A stretch of 64,000 bases of DNA from Hymenobacter terricola (GCF_017921975.2 NZ_JAGEMO020000007.1:1-64000), one strand, 5' to 3'. Numbered from the stretch's first letter, positions 1 to 8,721 are shown. Notes: generated by a model from the letters alone, not told the origin. A program made the numbers and translations.

Positions 1-1148
1 TGCTGAGCCGCTACGACATCTTCCGCAAAGCGGGCGCGCTGACGGCCACCACCGAAACCTTCACCGTGACCGTGGCCGACGGCGCGCTCAACCTGGCCCT
101 GACCTCGCGCAACACCGGCGGCGTCGACAACCCCAAACTCTCCGCCCTGGAAGTGTATACCGGCAGTAAAACCACCTCTGGTGGCACCCCGCCGGTGGCC
201 AACGCCGGGCCGGGCCAAACCCTCACGCTGCCCACCAGCAGCGCGGTGCTCACCGGAACGGGCACACCCGCCGGCAGCATTGCCGCCTATGCCTGGAGCC
301 AGGTCAGCGGGCCCGCCCCGGCCACGCTCAGCGGGGCGGCCACGGCCACGCTCACGGCCAGCGCCCTGGTGGCCGGCGCCTACAGCTTCGCCCTGGTCGT
401 GACCGATACCTCGGGCACGGCCAGCCCGGCCAGCACCGTGGCCGTCACGGTGAACCCGGCCGTGGTCGCGGGCGGCCCGGCGGTGGCCAACTTCGCCCTG
501 GTGAATGCTGACACCGGGCAGGATATCCAATTATTAACTACCGGGGCGGTGCTCAACCTGGCCACCTTGCCCACGCAGCACCTCAACGTGCGGGCCAACA
601 CCAGCCCGGCCGCCGTGGGCAGCGTGGTGTTTGCCCTGAGCGGGGCGCAGGGCCAGAACCAGACCGAATCCGTCGCGCCCTACGCCCTGTTTGGGGATGT
701 GAACGGCGTTTATAACCCCTGGACGCCGCCGCTGGGCAGCTATTCGCTCACGGGCACGCCGTTTTCGGGCGGCGGCGGGAGCGGCACGGCGGGCACCCCG
801 CTCACGGTGGCTTTCACCGTCACCAACCAAGGGGCGCGCCCGGCTGCTTCGGCCAAAACCTCCTTGGCGACAACTCAATCGGCGCTATTGCTGGCACCGG
901 CTACGGCATATCCCAACCCGACCAGCGGCCGGTTTGTGGTGGCGCTACCTGCCGGCTGGCAAGGAGATGCCTCCTACGTGCTGCTATCCGAGGCCGGAGC
1001 CACGCTGGCCCAGGGAAAGCGGCCGGTAGCGGAATCGACCAGGGAGCTGGCGTTTGATTTCTCGGCGGAAACGCAGGCAACCGGCGCTTACTACCTGCAC
1101 CTGGCGGGCAAAAACCTGAAAAGCACCATCAAGCTCGAACGGCCATAG
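1..1148 (+). CDS. C-terminal part of a large secreted protein with malectin-like, PKD-like and T9SS sorting domains (5' partial)
   Basis: The reading frame is open from base 3, so the gene starts before the window; the first in-frame GTG at 66 is internal. Three parts are visible. The first ~50 residues look like the end of a malectin-type carbohydrate-binding domain (YDIF, then TFTVTVADG, then NPKLSALEVY). Next is a PKD/K319-like beta-sandwich (PPVANAGPGQ... YAWSQVSGP... AYSFALVVTDTSG). The last ~80 residues are a type A T9SS sorting domain (YPNPTSGRFVV, ending IKLERP), which directs export through the outer membrane by the Por system. Malectin and PKD modules are common on secreted glycoside hydrolases and adhesins. 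The catalytic part, if there is one, lies outside the window, so the enzyme type cannot be named. Confidence 0.85.
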   Translation, partial: LSRYDIFRKAGALTATTETFTVTVADGALNLALTSRNTGGVDNPKLSALEVYTGSKTTSGGTPPVANAGPGQTLTLPTSSAVLTGTGTPAGSIAAYAWSQVSGPAPATLSGAATATLTASALVAGAYSFALVVTDTSGTASPASTVAVTVNPAVVAGGPAVANFALVNADTGQDIQLLTTGAVLNLATLPTQHLNVRANTSPAAVGSVVFALSGAQGQNQTESVAPYALFGDVNGVYNPWTPPLGSYSLTGTPFSGGGGSGTAGTPLTVAFTVTNQGARPAASAKTSLATTQSALLLAPATAYPNPTSGRFVVALPAGWQGDASYVLLSEAGATLAQGKRPVAESTRELAFDFSAETQATGAYYLHLAGKNLKSTIKLERP

Positions 1149-1183
1149 CGGGGCGCGGGCAGCTGCTGGCGGGTTGGGGCCGT

Positions 1184-1459
1184 CTATAAGTTCGACAGGC
1201 CCAGGCCCGCCAGCACCCGCGACTTCACCGTGAGCGCGCCGATGATGCGCGTGACCGGCAGCGGCCAGCTGCGGATAAGCGTCGGAACGGCCAGGATGCC
1301 GGCTGCTTCCGCACGGTCCGGGTCCAGTTGAATATCAATTACCTCCAGGCGGTAATCGCCCTGTAACCGCTCGGTGCAGATAGCATTCAGCGCGTCGATG
1401 GCCGCCAGCGACGCGTGGCTTTTGCCGTTAACGTAAAGCTGTAAATCGAGATTTTCCAT
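1184..1459 (-). CDS. KaiB-family protein (thioredoxin-like fold)
   Basis: A 91-residue protein starting MENLDLQLYVNGKS, with the KaiB-like alternation of strand, helix (SLAAIDALNAICTERL) and strand (YRLEVIDIQ), then the conserved stretch ILAVPTLIRSWPLPVTRIIG that matches the AxPTLIK...RIIGDL region of KaiB. KaiB binds the N-terminal ring of KaiC in cyanobacterial clocks; homologues paired with KaiC in other bacteria are linked to stress or signalling roles. It lies 72 bp downstream of kaiC on the same strand, so the two are probably co-transcribed. An upstream in-frame start at 1489 would add ten residues; I chose 1459 because the KaiB alignment begins there. It is slightly shorter at the C-terminus than cyanobacterial KaiB. 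Confidence 0.85.
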   Translation of the reverse strand: MENLDLQLYVNGKSHASLAAIDALNAICTERLQGDYRLEVIDIQLDPDRAEAAGILAVPTLIRSWPLPVTRIIGALTVKSRVLAGLGLSNL

Positions 1460-1531
1460 AAATAATGCGAAGGCTGTCACACCGGACACGGGATATATAT
1501 TATAGCGATTGATTTTCGGTTTGCCTGCGGG

Positions 1532-2983
1532 TTAGCTCCGGATGGGAATGCCGGTCAGAATGCCGCTCACGCCAATGAAGGGCTCGCCGATGTTGATGCC
1601 TTTGTCGTCAATGGTGAACCCGCGAATGGACGAATCGTGCTTCGAGCCGCGCATTTTGAGCACCGACAGGCTGCGCTGCATTTCACCCGACATTTCGACG
1701 TAGCGCAGCAAAATAATGGTATCGGTGAGCGGCGAAATGTTGCCCTCGGTATCGGAAGTGCCGCCGGAGAGCAGCGTGGTCGTCACCGTGAACATGCCCG
1801 TGATTTCCTGGTGTTTAAGAAACGAGGTGAGGGCAATAATGAATTCCCGGAAGGCCTTGTCGGTGGAAGTGCGCGAGAGGGCCGACAAGCTGTCGAGGGC
1901 AATGCGGTCGGGCTTGAATTCCTTGACGATTTCCTGGATGTTGAGGTAGTGGTCTTCCAGCGACGACACTTCCGGGTACAGGCACACCACCTTCAGGTAG
2001 CCGTCTTCTTCGAGCTTGGCGAAGTCCTGGCCCCAGCCGGTGGCGTTGCGAAACAGCTGCTCGCGGCTCTCCTCAAAGGCCAGCAGCAGGCAGCGCTCCT
2101 GCTTTTCGCGGATGCCGTCGATGAAATTGGCCACCAGCAGCGTTTTGCCCGCCCCGATGGAGCCCGACACCAGGATAATGGAGTCGCGGTAGAAGCCGCC
2201 GCCGCACATTTCGTCCAGCTTCGCAATGCCCGAGGTGGCCCGCACGCCGGACGACCGGTACTTCAGGTCCATGGCCGACAAGGGGATGATGACGATGGCC
2301 TGCTCCGGGTGAATGGTGAACAGGTTTTCGCCCTTCTCGTGCGCACTGCCCCGGAACTTGAGGATTTCGATGGTGCGGCGCCGCTTTTCGTCGCTGAGCA
2401 CGTTGCGCAGAATGATGACGTTGTCGGTCAGAAATTCCTCCACCCCCAGCCGCGACACCTTGCCGTATTCTTCGGTGCGCTCGGTGGTGATGATGGACGT
2501 GGTATCGAGCCGGCCCAACGCCCGGGTCACCTTGAACAACTCGTGCCGGATGGCATTCATCGCCTGAAACTGGGTGAACACGGTGCCAATCGAGTCGAGC
2601 ACCACGCGCTTGGCGTTGGATTTGGTGACGGCGCACTCCAGCCGCACCTGGAAGCCGCTCAAGTCGTAGTCGCCCACGGTCAGGGTTTCGTCGTCTTTCT
2701 GCGAAGCATCGACAAACACCCACTTGCCTTCCTTTTCCCAGCGGTCGATGTCCCAGTTCAGGGTTCGCAGGTTGATGCGAATGTCCTCGACCTGTTCCTC
2801 AAACGTGACAAACACCCCGGCCTGGTCGAACAGCTGAATGCCCATGGCCAAAAACTGCGCGCCGAACAGCGTTTTGCCGCACCCGGAGCTGCCCGAAATC
2901 AGGGTGGTTCGGCCGTAGGGCAAGCCGCCGGCCGAAATGTGGTCGAAGGCGGTGATTCCGGTAACTAATTTTTTGATGCTCAT
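1532..2983 (-). CDS. kaiC: KaiC-family double-domain ATPase/kinase
   Basis: A 483-residue RecA-like tandem ATPase. CI domain: Walker A GSSGCGKT (residues 31-38), paired catalytic glutamates FEE (62-63). CII domain: Walker A GSIGAGKT (~274-281), FEE (304-305). The CII phosphorylation region reads NISPLTDTIILLRYVE; against the Synechococcus sequence as I recall it, Ser431 is kept (S417) and Thr432 is proline (P418). The protein stops at LTGIPIRS, where the cyanobacterial A-loop and KaiA-binding tail would begin, so that tail is missing. No kaiA is present. The frame is open to 3151, but MSIKKLVTG at 2983 is the canonical KaiC start and the upstream residues look non-coding. A kaiB homologue follows. 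A signalling ATPase rather than a full clock is likely. Confidence 0.93.
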   Translation of the reverse strand: MSIKKLVTGITAFDHISAGGLPYGRTTLISGSSGCGKTLFGAQFLAMGIQLFDQAGVFVTFEEQVEDIRINLRTLNWDIDRWEKEGKWVFVDASQKDDETLTVGDYDLSGFQVRLECAVTKSNAKRVVLDSIGTVFTQFQAMNAIRHELFKVTRALGRLDTTSIITTERTEEYGKVSRLGVEEFLTDNVIILRNVLSDEKRRRTIEILKFRGSAHEKGENLFTIHPEQAIVIIPLSAMDLKYRSSGVRATSGIAKLDEMCGGGFYRDSIILVSGSIGAGKTLLVANFIDGIREKQERCLLLAFEESREQLFRNATGWGQDFAKLEEDGYLKVVCLYPEVSSLEDHYLNIQEIVKEFKPDRIALDSLSALSRTSTDKAFREFIIALTSFLKHQEITGMFTVTTTLLSGGTSDTEGNISPLTDTIILLRYVEMSGEMQRSLSVLKMRGSKHDSSIRGFTIDDKGINIGEPFIGVSGILTGIPIRS

Positions 2984-3218
2984 CGACGGGTGGGAACGCG
3001 GGAAGTAAAAAGTGGGGAAGGAACAACCAGCCTGCCCTGAGCCGGGAAGTGTTGCGGAATTAGGAAGAGGGAGGGGGAAAGCAGGCATTTCGGATGGAAA
3101 ACAATCCCCATCCAGCCCGAATAAGTTGCAAGGTAGCCCTGTAATAGTCAATGCCCGGCCGCCGGCTTACCGCTGAGGCAAAGCAGTGCCGATGGCCAGC
3201 ATTTTAAGTAAGCAGCAA

Positions 3219-3247
3219 GAAGGAAGGAAGGAAGGAAGGAAGGAAGG
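3219..3247. repeat. Tetranucleotide microsatellite (GAAG, about seven units)
   Basis: A 29-bp uninterrupted run of the four-base unit GAAG (CTTC on the minus strand) sits about 235 bp upstream of the kaiC start and just past the terminator of the GH13 lipoprotein gene. Tetranucleotide runs of this length can change unit number by slippage. It is outside any convincing coding region, so an effect could only be on spacing in the kaiC leader. Confidence 0.9.
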
Positions 3248-3268
3248 CGTAGTGAGACGCTCAGTCGC

Positions 3269-3306
3269 TAAAAAAAGCGGCCAGCAGCAATCTTGCTACT
3301 GGCCGC
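3269..3306 (-). terminator. Rho-independent terminator after the GH13 lipoprotein gene
   Basis: On the minus strand, 64 bases past the stop at 3370, an imperfect hairpin with arms AGCGGCCAG and CTGGCCGCT (inner AGCAA/TTGCT) is followed by seven T residues. It closes the starch locus and separates it from kaiC. Confidence 0.8.
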
Positions 3307-3369
3307 TTATGAATTGCCCTAAGCTGTGCCCAGCGCCTCCCCGGGCGTGAAATAAAATGGGCCTTTTCG

Positions 3370-4815
3370 TTACTTCTTCAACACCATGTAGCCGTAGGGG
3401 GGCAAGGAAATTGAGGTGCCTACCGTGACGGCCCCGCCTTGCAGGGCGTTGGTCCAGGTGCCCGTGAGGGCGGCGGGCACGGGGTAGGTGGTGGCGGTGT
3501 TGCGCACGTTGGCCAGCACGAAGGCCTGGTCGGTGCCCGCCGTTTTGGTGAAGGCGCACACGTTGGCCGTGCTGTAGGCCGTGGGCGTGCCCGAGCGCAG
3601 GGCGGCGCTGGCGGCGCGGGCGGCCAGCAGCTGCTTGTAGGCGCGGGTCACGTCGGGGTGCGCGCCCCACTGCACTTTCACGGAGGTAAAGGGGAAGGGA
3701 ATGGCAGTGGTCATGCCGGCTTCCTGGCCGTTGTATACGAAGGGAATGCCCTTGTAGAGCGAGGCTATCACGAAGGCCGACATGGCGCCCGCATTGCCGC
3801 CGAATAGGGCCACGGGCGTGCCGTCGGAGCCGTTCACGTCGTGGTTGGTGGTGTAGCGCACCACCTGCTGGGTGCCGGTGGCGCCCACGTATTCGCTGGT
3901 GTTGAGGGCATCGAAAGTGGTGGCGGCGCTGCCGTTGCGGAACACGTTGTTGATGCCGCCGTAGAAGCCGAAGCCAAAATTGTAATCGAAGCCCGAGGTG
4001 AAGTTGGCGCTGCGGGAGCCTTCGGCCAGCAGCAGCAGCTTGTGGGTGCGCACGCTGCGCAGGGTGTCGGTGGCCTGCTTCCAGAAATCGTTCGGCTGGA
4101 AATCGGCGTAGTCGCAGCGGAAACCGTCGACGTTGGCCGTGAATACCCACGACTTCATGGCCGAAATCAGCTCCGCCCGCATGGCGGCGTTGGTGAAGTC
4201 GAGCTGGGCCACGTCGGCGTAGGTGGTGCCGTTGTTGGAGACGGCAGTAATTGCGCCGGCCGGGTTTTTCTGGTACCAGTCCGGGTGGGCGGTTATCCAG
4301 GCATTGTCCCAGCTGGTGTGGTTGGGCACCCAGTCCAGCATCACGCTCAGGCCGCGGGCGTGGGCGGCGTCCACCAGCGTGCGCAGGTCGGCGAGGGTGC
4401 CGAATTCGGGGTTTACGGCGCGGTAATCCTTCACGCAGTAGGGCGAGTTGGCCGTGGCGTGCGTGCCGGCCGCCGGGCCGCTGGCGTACGTAACCGTTGC
4501 CCCGACCGGGTAAATCGGCATCAGGTACAGCACGTTCACGCCCACGGCTTTAATGGAATCGAGCCGGGCCGTGACGCCCGCAAAGTTGCCGGTCTGGCTA
4601 AAGGCCCGCATATTCACCTGGTAAATCACGGCGTCCTCGCGGTTGGGCACGCCGGCGAAGGGCATGCCGTACTGCGACGGCGTGGGCGTAGAAGTGACGG
4701 GCGGCACCACGACGGGGGCGGGGGCGGAAGGAGCGTCTTTTTTGCAGCCGGCCAGCAAGCCGAGGGCTAAGCCCAACGCCAGGCTGGTTCTGAGCATAAT
4801 TCTATTAAAAGCCAT
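3370..4815 (-). CDS. GH13 alpha-amylase-family lipoprotein
   Basis: A 481-residue protein with a lipoprotein signal peptide (hydrophobic stretch 11-22, lipobox LLAGC, Cys24) and a Pro/Thr/Val linker, then a GH13 barrel. Catalytic residues visible: nucleophile Asp235 in VDGFRCD, acid/base Glu265 in LLLAEG, transition-state Asp326 in TTNHD. The conserved first-region equivalent is LDWVPNHTS. A small C-terminal beta domain ends GYMVLKK. GH13 enzymes of this kind hydrolyse alpha-1,4-glucan bonds; like SusG it is probably lipid-anchored. It is the last gene of the starch locus, 319 bp after GH97 with a repeat array in between, so it may have its own promoter. It is clearly paralogous to the GH13 protein at 7283-8656. 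A start at 4797 is also possible. Confidence 0.92.
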   Translation of the reverse strand: MAFNRIMLRTSLALGLALGLLAGCKKDAPSAPAPVVVPPVTSTPTPSQYGMPFAGVPNREDAVIYQVNMRAFSQTGNFAGVTARLDSIKAVGVNVLYLMPIYPVGATVTYASGPAAGTHATANSPYCVKDYRAVNPEFGTLADLRTLVDAAHARGLSVMLDWVPNHTSWDNAWITAHPDWYQKNPAGAITAVSNNGTTYADVAQLDFTNAAMRAELISAMKSWVFTANVDGFRCDYADFQPNDFWKQATDTLRSVRTHKLLLLAEGSRSANFTSGFDYNFGFGFYGGINNVFRNGSAATTFDALNTSEYVGATGTQQVVRYTTNHDVNGSDGTPVALFGGNAGAMSAFVIASLYKGIPFVYNGQEAGMTTAIPFPFTSVKVQWGAHPDVTRAYKQLLAARAASAALRSGTPTAYSTANVCAFTKTAGTDQAFVLANVRNTATTYPVPAALTGTWTNALQGGAVTVGTSISLPPYGYMVLKK

Positions 4816-4893
4816 GTTGAGGGGGGATATAAATCGTTGAACGCTGATGGGCTGAATCGAAATCCTTCCGTCATGACGGGTCTAACTCAGTTT

Positions 4894-5082
4894 CCAAAGC
4901 CGGAAACTCCATTGTCGACCTTCGTAATCGGGTTTCCACGGTTGATAACTTGATTTCCAACCCTGGAATCCCCGTTTACAACATTGGAAACCGGGATTAC
5001 AACGTTGGAAATCGGGATTCCACGGTTGATAACTGAGTTACCAACGGTCGAAACTCAAATGCAACCCGTGGAAACTGAGTTT
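4894..5082. repeat. Degenerate 21-bp tandem repeat, nine copies, in the gap 4816-5134
   Basis: Unit starts are at 4894, 4915, 4936, 4957, 4978, 4999, 5020, 5041 and 5062, exactly 21 bases apart; a tenth, poorer copy follows. The core is about CAAC-N2-TGGAAA-N2-GGGATT. Copies beginning at 4936 and 5020 share the first 15 bases, and those at 4978 and 4999 differ at only two positions. A 21-base period could code for seven-residue repeats; forward translation gives N-V/I-G-N-R-D-like heptads, but it is interrupted by a stop and no start is evident. It may be a decayed repeat protein or a non-coding array two helical turns apart. No other gene is seen in this 319-bp gap. Confidence 0.85.
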
Positions 5083-5134
5083 GTGCGGTTGTATAGTCGT
5101 CGTGCGGCAGGGTGCGGGGTCGTACCCTCCTTCG

Positions 5135-7246
5135 TTATTTCTTCACTGGCTTAAAGCTGACCGCCGCGCCGCCGCCGGGGGCCAGCTGCAACGTGAGCGA
5201 GGATTTGCTATCCACCACTTGCTTCGAAATGCGGTAGGCGGTGGGGTTTTTCTGCCAGTCGGCCCCTTTGCCATCGGCGTAGATAATGGCCTCGTAATGC
5301 TGGCCGGGGGTCAGAAAATCCAGTTTAACGGGCTGCTGACGGGCATTTTCGTCGGTGATGCTGCCGAGGTACCACTCGTCCCGGCCCTTGGCTTTGCGCA
5401 CGGTGGTGAGGTAGTCGCCGGGCTCGGCAGCCAGGATGCGGGTGTCGTCCCAATCCACGGGCACATCTTCGATGAACTGGAAAGCGTCGAGGTGCTGGTT
5501 GTAGTTTTCGGGCAGGTCGGCCGCCATTTGCAGCGGCGAGTAGAGCGTCACGTACAGGGCCAGCTGCTTGCAGAGCGTGGTGTGGACCTGGCGGCCGGGG
5601 GCGGCCGCCGCATAGCCTTGCAGCTTGAAAATGCCGGGCGTGTAGTCCATCGGCCCGCCCATGAAGCGGGTGAAGGGCAGGATGGTTTCGTGCTCGGGCG
5701 CGTTGCCGGTGCTGAAGGCGTTGAACTCGTTGCCCCGCGCCGACTCGCAGGCCAGCCAGTTGGGATAGGTGCGGTTGAGGCCGGTGGGGCGCACGGCCTC
5801 GTGCATGTCGACCATGATGTGGTGGTCGGCCGTGTTCTGGGCGGTGCGCACGTAGTGGTTCACCATCCACTGGCCGTCGTGGTGCTCGCCACGCGGGATG
5901 ATGCGGCCCACGTAGCCGGTTTTCACCGAGGTGTAGCCGTGCGCGTTCATGAAGCGGTAGGCGGCGTCCTGGCGGCGCTCGTAGTTGGTGGCCGAGCCGC
6001 TGGTTTCGTGGTGCATGATGATGTTGACGCCCTTACCGGCGGCGTAACGCTGCAGCTCGTCCACGTCGAAATCGGGGTAGGGCGTCACGAAATCGAACAC
6101 GTCCTCTTTCCAGTTGCCCACCCAGTCTTCCCAGCCCACGTTCCAGCCCTCCACCAGCACGCCGGGGATGTGGTGCGCGGCGGCAAAGTCGATGTAGCGC
6201 TTCACGTTGGCGGTGTTGGCGCCGTGGCGGCCGTTGGGTTTGAGCTTGCTCCAGTCGGTGCCGGCCAGCTTGATGTTGGAGGAGTCGGAATAGCTCCAGG
6301 TGGCGCGGCCCACCTGCATTTCCCACCACACGCCCACGAATTTCTGCGGGTGAATCCAGCCGGTATCGGTGAGTTTGCTGGGCTCGTTCAGGTTGAGGAT
6401 GAGCTTGCTGGCCAGCACGTCGGGGGCACGGTCGCTCACTACGATGGTGCGCCAGGGCGTGTGCTCGGGAGCCTGCAAATAGGCTTTGGCGCCCGTGCCG
6501 GTACCGTCGGGCACGAGCTGGCTGGTGAGGCAAAAGGTCTGGGTGTCCACGTTCAGGAACATGGCCGGGTAGTTCACCAGCGCGGCTTCGTGAATGTTGA
6601 GGTACAGCCCGTCGTCCGACTTCAGCATGAGCGGCGTCTGGATGCGGTTGGCGGGCGCTTTCTGCTCAATGGCCGGAATGGGCGTGGTGTTCACCTCGCT
6701 CACGCGGCTGGTGGTGTAGGCGTATTCGTTGGAGTCGTAGTCGCCCGGAATCCAGAAGGCCTTGTGGTTGCCGGGCAGGTTGAACTCGGTGTGCTCGTCC
6801 TGCACCGTGAAGTATTGCAGGTTGGGCTGGCGCGGAAACTCGTAGCGGAAGCCCACGCCATCGGCAAAAACCCGGAACACGATGTCGAGCAAGCGGCCCT
6901 TGGCCGCCGGCTGGCGCAGGTGCACCGTGAGCTGCTGGTAGTGGTTGCGGATGTTCTTGACCTCGCCCCACACCGGCTGCCAGGTTTCGTCCACGTCCTT
7001 GGTTTCGCTGCCCACCAGCGTCAGCGGCCCATCGAAGCCCTTGCCATCGGCAAAGGTCAGGCCCAGACGGGAGGGCTCCAGCACCGGTTTGGTACCGTAG
7101 GCCACGGCGTAGGTGGGGTGGCCGTCGGGCCCCAGCGCAAACGTCAGGCTGACTTTATCGAGGCGGGCACTCAGCGGCGCAGCGGGCTGGGCGCCGGCGC
7201 GGTATCCGGCCATCAGCAGGCACACCACCAACAGAAAATTTCTCAT
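5135..7246 (-). CDS. GH97 alpha-glucosidase, inverting SusB type
   Basis: A 703-residue protein with a signal peptide (MRNFLLVVCLLMAGYRAGAQ), an N-terminal beta-sandwich (~30-280), a TIM barrel (~290-580) and a C-terminal beta domain. All the SusB glutamates can be placed: Glu174 (DSNEY), Glu366 (VEGW), Glu414 (MHHETSG), Glu483 (MHEAVRPTG), Glu501 and Glu507 (ESARGNEF). Having Glu in HEAVRPTG, not the layout of the retaining branch with its Asp nucleophile, argues for the inverting, calcium-dependent alpha-glucosidase type. Its role would be release of glucose from malto-oligosaccharides in the periplasm. It is 36 bp downstream of a GH13 gene on the same strand, so the two are very probably co-transcribed. 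Length is close to SusB (738). Confidence 0.93.
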   Translation of the reverse strand: MRNFLLVVCLLMAGYRAGAQPAAPLSARLDKVSLTFALGPDGHPTYAVAYGTKPVLEPSRLGLTFADGKGFDGPLTLVGSETKDVDETWQPVWGEVKNIRNHYQQLTVHLRQPAAKGRLLDIVFRVFADGVGFRYEFPRQPNLQYFTVQDEHTEFNLPGNHKAFWIPGDYDSNEYAYTTSRVSEVNTTPIPAIEQKAPANRIQTPLMLKSDDGLYLNIHEAALVNYPAMFLNVDTQTFCLTSQLVPDGTGTGAKAYLQAPEHTPWRTIVVSDRAPDVLASKLILNLNEPSKLTDTGWIHPQKFVGVWWEMQVGRATWSYSDSSNIKLAGTDWSKLKPNGRHGANTANVKRYIDFAAAHHIPGVLVEGWNVGWEDWVGNWKEDVFDFVTPYPDFDVDELQRYAAGKGVNIIMHHETSGSATNYERRQDAAYRFMNAHGYTSVKTGYVGRIIPRGEHHDGQWMVNHYVRTAQNTADHHIMVDMHEAVRPTGLNRTYPNWLACESARGNEFNAFSTGNAPEHETILPFTRFMGGPMDYTPGIFKLQGYAAAAPGRQVHTTLCKQLALYVTLYSPLQMAADLPENYNQHLDAFQFIEDVPVDWDDTRILAAEPGDYLTTVRKAKGRDEWYLGSITDENARQQPVKLDFLTPGQHYEAIIYADGKGADWQKNPTAYRISKQVVDSKSSLTLQLAPGGGAAVSFKPVKK

Positions 7247-7282
7247 AATGCAAATATCAGGTCAGGGCCAGGCAGCGGCGGA

Positions 7283-8656
7283 TTATTTCTTCAGAATCAG
7301 GTATTGATAGGGCTGCAAAGTCAGGTTGTTCAGCGCGGCGGGCTGGCCATCGAACGCATTGCGCCAGCCCGCGCTACCTACAGCATCCGGCACCTGGTAG
7401 TTCACGGCCGCGTTGCGCAGGTTGGCCAGCACCAGAACCTGCTCCTGGCCGTCGATTTTGGTGAAGGCACAAACGTCGTTGCTGCTATACGAGGCCAGCG
7501 CGCCGTTGCGGATGGCATTGCTGCCGTTGCGCAACCGCAGCAGCCGCTTGTATTCCTGGGTCAGGGCCGGGTTGGGCGTCCAGTCAATCGGCTTGCGTGG
7601 GCCCATGAAGGGCACCCGCTCGGCGTGGCCCACTTCCTGGCCGTTGTAAATCATGGGCGTGGCCCGCATATAGGCCGCTACTACGAATGCCGCCATCGCG
7701 CCGCGCTCGCCGCCGAAAAGCTGCTGGGGCGTGCCTTCCCAGGCGTTGATGTCGTGGTTGGAAGTGTAGCGCAGCATCCGGGCGTTGGGCGGGGCGTTGC
7801 GGTAGTTGGCGGCATTCACCGAATCGATGAGCCTGACGCTCTTATTCCTGGCAAACACCTCGTGGTTCAGGATGTTGAGAAAACCAAAGTCGTAGCACAG
7901 GTCGAAGCCGCCCCGGAGGTAGTATTTCTTTTTGTCGCCCTCGGCCAGCATCAGCAGCTTGTGCCTGGGAATGGCGTGCAGATTGGCCAGCGCTTCGGTG
8001 AAAAACTCCTGCGTCGGCCCGTCGGCGTAGTCGAAGCGGTAGCCGTCGATATTGGCCGCGAACACCCAGTAGCGCAGGGCCTGAATCATGGCCGCACGCA
8101 CCGCCGGCTTGGCAAAATTGAGCTGGGCAATGTCCTTCCACTCCGGTATCGGGTTCACGATGGCGCCGGCAGCGTCGTGCACGTACCAGTCGGGGTGCTG
8201 CGTAACCCAGGCATGGTCGAAGCTGGTGTGGTTGCCCACCCAGTCCAGCATCACGGCCATGCTGCGGGCGTGGGCGCCATCCACCAGCGTGCGCAGGTCG
8301 GCGAGGGTGCCGAACTCGGGATTCACCGCCGTGTAATTCTGCACGGCGAAGGGCGAATCGACGGCCCGCAGCTTCCCAATGGGGAAAACGGGCATCAGGT
8401 ACACCACATTCACCCCCAAAGCTTTGATGGAATCGAGCCGGGCTGTGACGGCCTTAAACGTCCCTTCCTTACTAAAACCCCGCATGTTGACCTGGTAGAT
8501 GGTCGCGTTCGGGCCATCAGGCACGCCGGCGAAGGGCTCGCCGTACTGCGCGGGGTCGCGGTAGGCAGCCTTTTTAATCGCAGTCTGGCCCAGGCAAGGG
8601 TTTGCCCAGGCCAGCCAGGCCGGTAATAACAGGGAATAGCGGAAGGCTTTTTTCAT
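7283..8656 (-). CDS. GH13 alpha-amylase-family enzyme, exported
   Basis: A 457-residue protein with a classical signal peptide (MKKAFRYSLLLPAWLAWANP) and no lipobox, so probably periplasmic. The GH13 residues are Asp209 (IDGYRFD), Glu239 (LMLAEG) and Asp302 (TSNHD). It resembles the GH13 lipoprotein at 3370 along its whole length (AVNPEFGTLADLRTLVD is shared), so the two arose by duplication and have since diverged in targeting. The start is ATG at 8656; a TTG directly before it is less likely. It lies between the large T9SS amylase and the GH97 gene, which suggests trimming of imported malto-oligosaccharides. Exact specificity (amylase, neopullulanase or cyclomaltodextrinase-like) cannot be decided here. 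Confidence 0.92.
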   Translation of the reverse strand: MKKAFRYSLLLPAWLAWANPCLGQTAIKKAAYRDPAQYGEPFAGVPDGPNATIYQVNMRGFSKEGTFKAVTARLDSIKALGVNVVYLMPVFPIGKLRAVDSPFAVQNYTAVNPEFGTLADLRTLVDGAHARSMAVMLDWVGNHTSFDHAWVTQHPDWYVHDAAGAIVNPIPEWKDIAQLNFAKPAVRAAMIQALRYWVFAANIDGYRFDYADGPTQEFFTEALANLHAIPRHKLLMLAEGDKKKYYLRGGFDLCYDFGFLNILNHEVFARNKSVRLIDSVNAANYRNAPPNARMLRYTSNHDINAWEGTPQQLFGGERGAMAAFVVAAYMRATPMIYNGQEVGHAERVPFMGPRKPIDWTPNPALTQEYKRLLRLRNGSNAIRNGALASYSSNDVCAFTKIDGQEQVLVLANLRNAAVNYQVPDAVGSAGWRNAFDGQPAALNNLTLQPYQYLILKK

Positions 8657-8671
8657 CAAAATAAAGAATTT

Positions 8672-8706
8672 GCCAGCCGGGCGAAGACTGTTTCCGCCCG
8701 GCTGGC
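8672..8706 (-). promoter_or_regulatory. Intercistronic hairpin between the two GH13 genes
   Basis: A perfect 12-bp stem (GCCAGCCGGGCG with CGCCCGGCTGGC) and an 11-base loop fill most of the 65-bp gap. On the minus transcript the stem starts about 15 bases after the stop of the large amylase and is followed by a T-rich but broken run, so it could be a partial terminator or an mRNA-stabilising structure. Confidence 0.6.
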
Positions 8707-8721
8707 GCAGGTATTCAGGCG

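Noticed and set aside
4894..5082. 21-bp repeats as a CRISPR array
   Set aside because: Units follow with no spacers and are degenerate; no cas genes are present.
5081..8626. Very long open frame (1181 codons) on the plus strand
   Set aside because: It is the antisense of GH97 and GH13 genes, with His/Val/Gly-rich composition typical of GC-rich shadow frames and no domain pattern.
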